A stretch of 6,566 nucleotides of DNA from Flavobacteriales bacterium (lineage in GTDB: Bacteria; Bacteroidota; Bacteroidia; NS11-12g; UBA955), in NCBI GenBank assembly GCA_947472115.1, contig CANIZU010000107.1:1-6566 (forward strand). The letters are read 5' to 3'. A program made the translations under genes and the position numbers. Below the pieces are notes generated by a model. The model did no database searches. It worked only from the letters and a program-made list of their open reading frames with translations, and was not told where the DNA came from. Shown here piece by piece: positions 6,415 through 6,566 of this stretch (the stretch's first letter is position 1; the number at the start of each line of letters is the position of its first letter).

Positions 6415-6566
6415 GATTTTACAGATTCAGATGAAATAATTTTATCTCTTAACAATATAATAACGACTTCTACTGCGAAGAAAAACGCAGCCCCCCATAT
6501 AAACAAGCGCCAAGGGGTGTTTAATGGGGCATTGTGCATAATCGGTGCGATTCCGTCGCCTTTGGA
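6411..6566 (-). CDS. C-terminal end of a membrane-anchored protein (partial)
   Basis: Only the last 51 codons are present, entering from the right edge and ending with TGA at 6413-6411. The end is S-K-G-D-G-I-A-P, a short polar stretch, then 'LNTPWRLFIWGAAFFFAVEV' at residues 15-34 of the fragment, continuing through VIILLR. It finishes with a short polar tail, DKIISSESVKS. This is one clear transmembrane helix, so the protein ends with a membrane anchor and a small tail. The stop overlaps the dihydroorotase-like start by 4 bp (ATGA). The window gives no domain to name it. A BatA-domain membrane protein next to this dihydroorotase paralog is a guess from remembered Bacteroidota gene order. 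Confidence 0.75.
   Translation of the reverse strand, partial: SKGDGIAPIMHNAPLNTPWRLFIWGAAFFFAVEVVIILLRDKIISSESVKS

Overview
The window reads as an ordinary chromosomal segment of a Bacteroidota bacterium (Cytophagia/Chitinophagia/Saprospiria/Flavobacteriia-like; I cannot place it more precisely). The evidence is a DUF4199-type membrane protein, a Bacteroidota-type dihydroorotase paralog, start codons without Shine-Dalgarno sequences, A/T-rich sequence before most of the starts, and two sequences matching the phylum's TAnnTTTG -7 promoter element. All eight genes lie on the minus strand. They are tightly packed, and the largest gap is only 80 bp. I found no RNA gene, mobile element or CRISPR array.

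In transcription order (right to left) the layout is as follows. (1) 6566-6411 holds the C-terminal 51 codons of a membrane-anchored protein. (2) 6414-5140 is a dihydroorotase-like protein whose main metal ligands are missing, so it is probably not a dihydroorotase. (3) 5147-4569 is a four-helix DUF4199 membrane protein. These three overlap by 4 and 8 bp and look like a translationally coupled unit. (4) 4534-3731 is a SpoU/TrmH-family RNA 2'-O-methyltransferase. (5) 3723-2332 is a Lys9/AASS-type saccharopine dehydrogenase starting 7 bp after the methyltransferase stop. (6) 2269-1019 is an exported seven-bladed WD40 protein with its own promoter-like element. (7) 938-519 is a RidA/YjgF-family deaminase resembling 2-aminomuconate deaminases, with a promoter element so close to the start that the mRNA may be leaderless. 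(8) 498-1 is the N-terminal 166 codons of a XerC/XerD-type tyrosine recombinase, which runs off the left edge.

Functionally this is a mix of housekeeping and catabolic genes: chromosome dimer resolution, reactive enamine/imine removal, lysine metabolism, RNA modification, and a membrane-associated cluster with a pseudoenzyme. There is no single obvious pathway. I see no clear new defence or mobile system. The most notable item is the catalytically depleted dihydroorotase homolog coupled to membrane protein genes on both sides.
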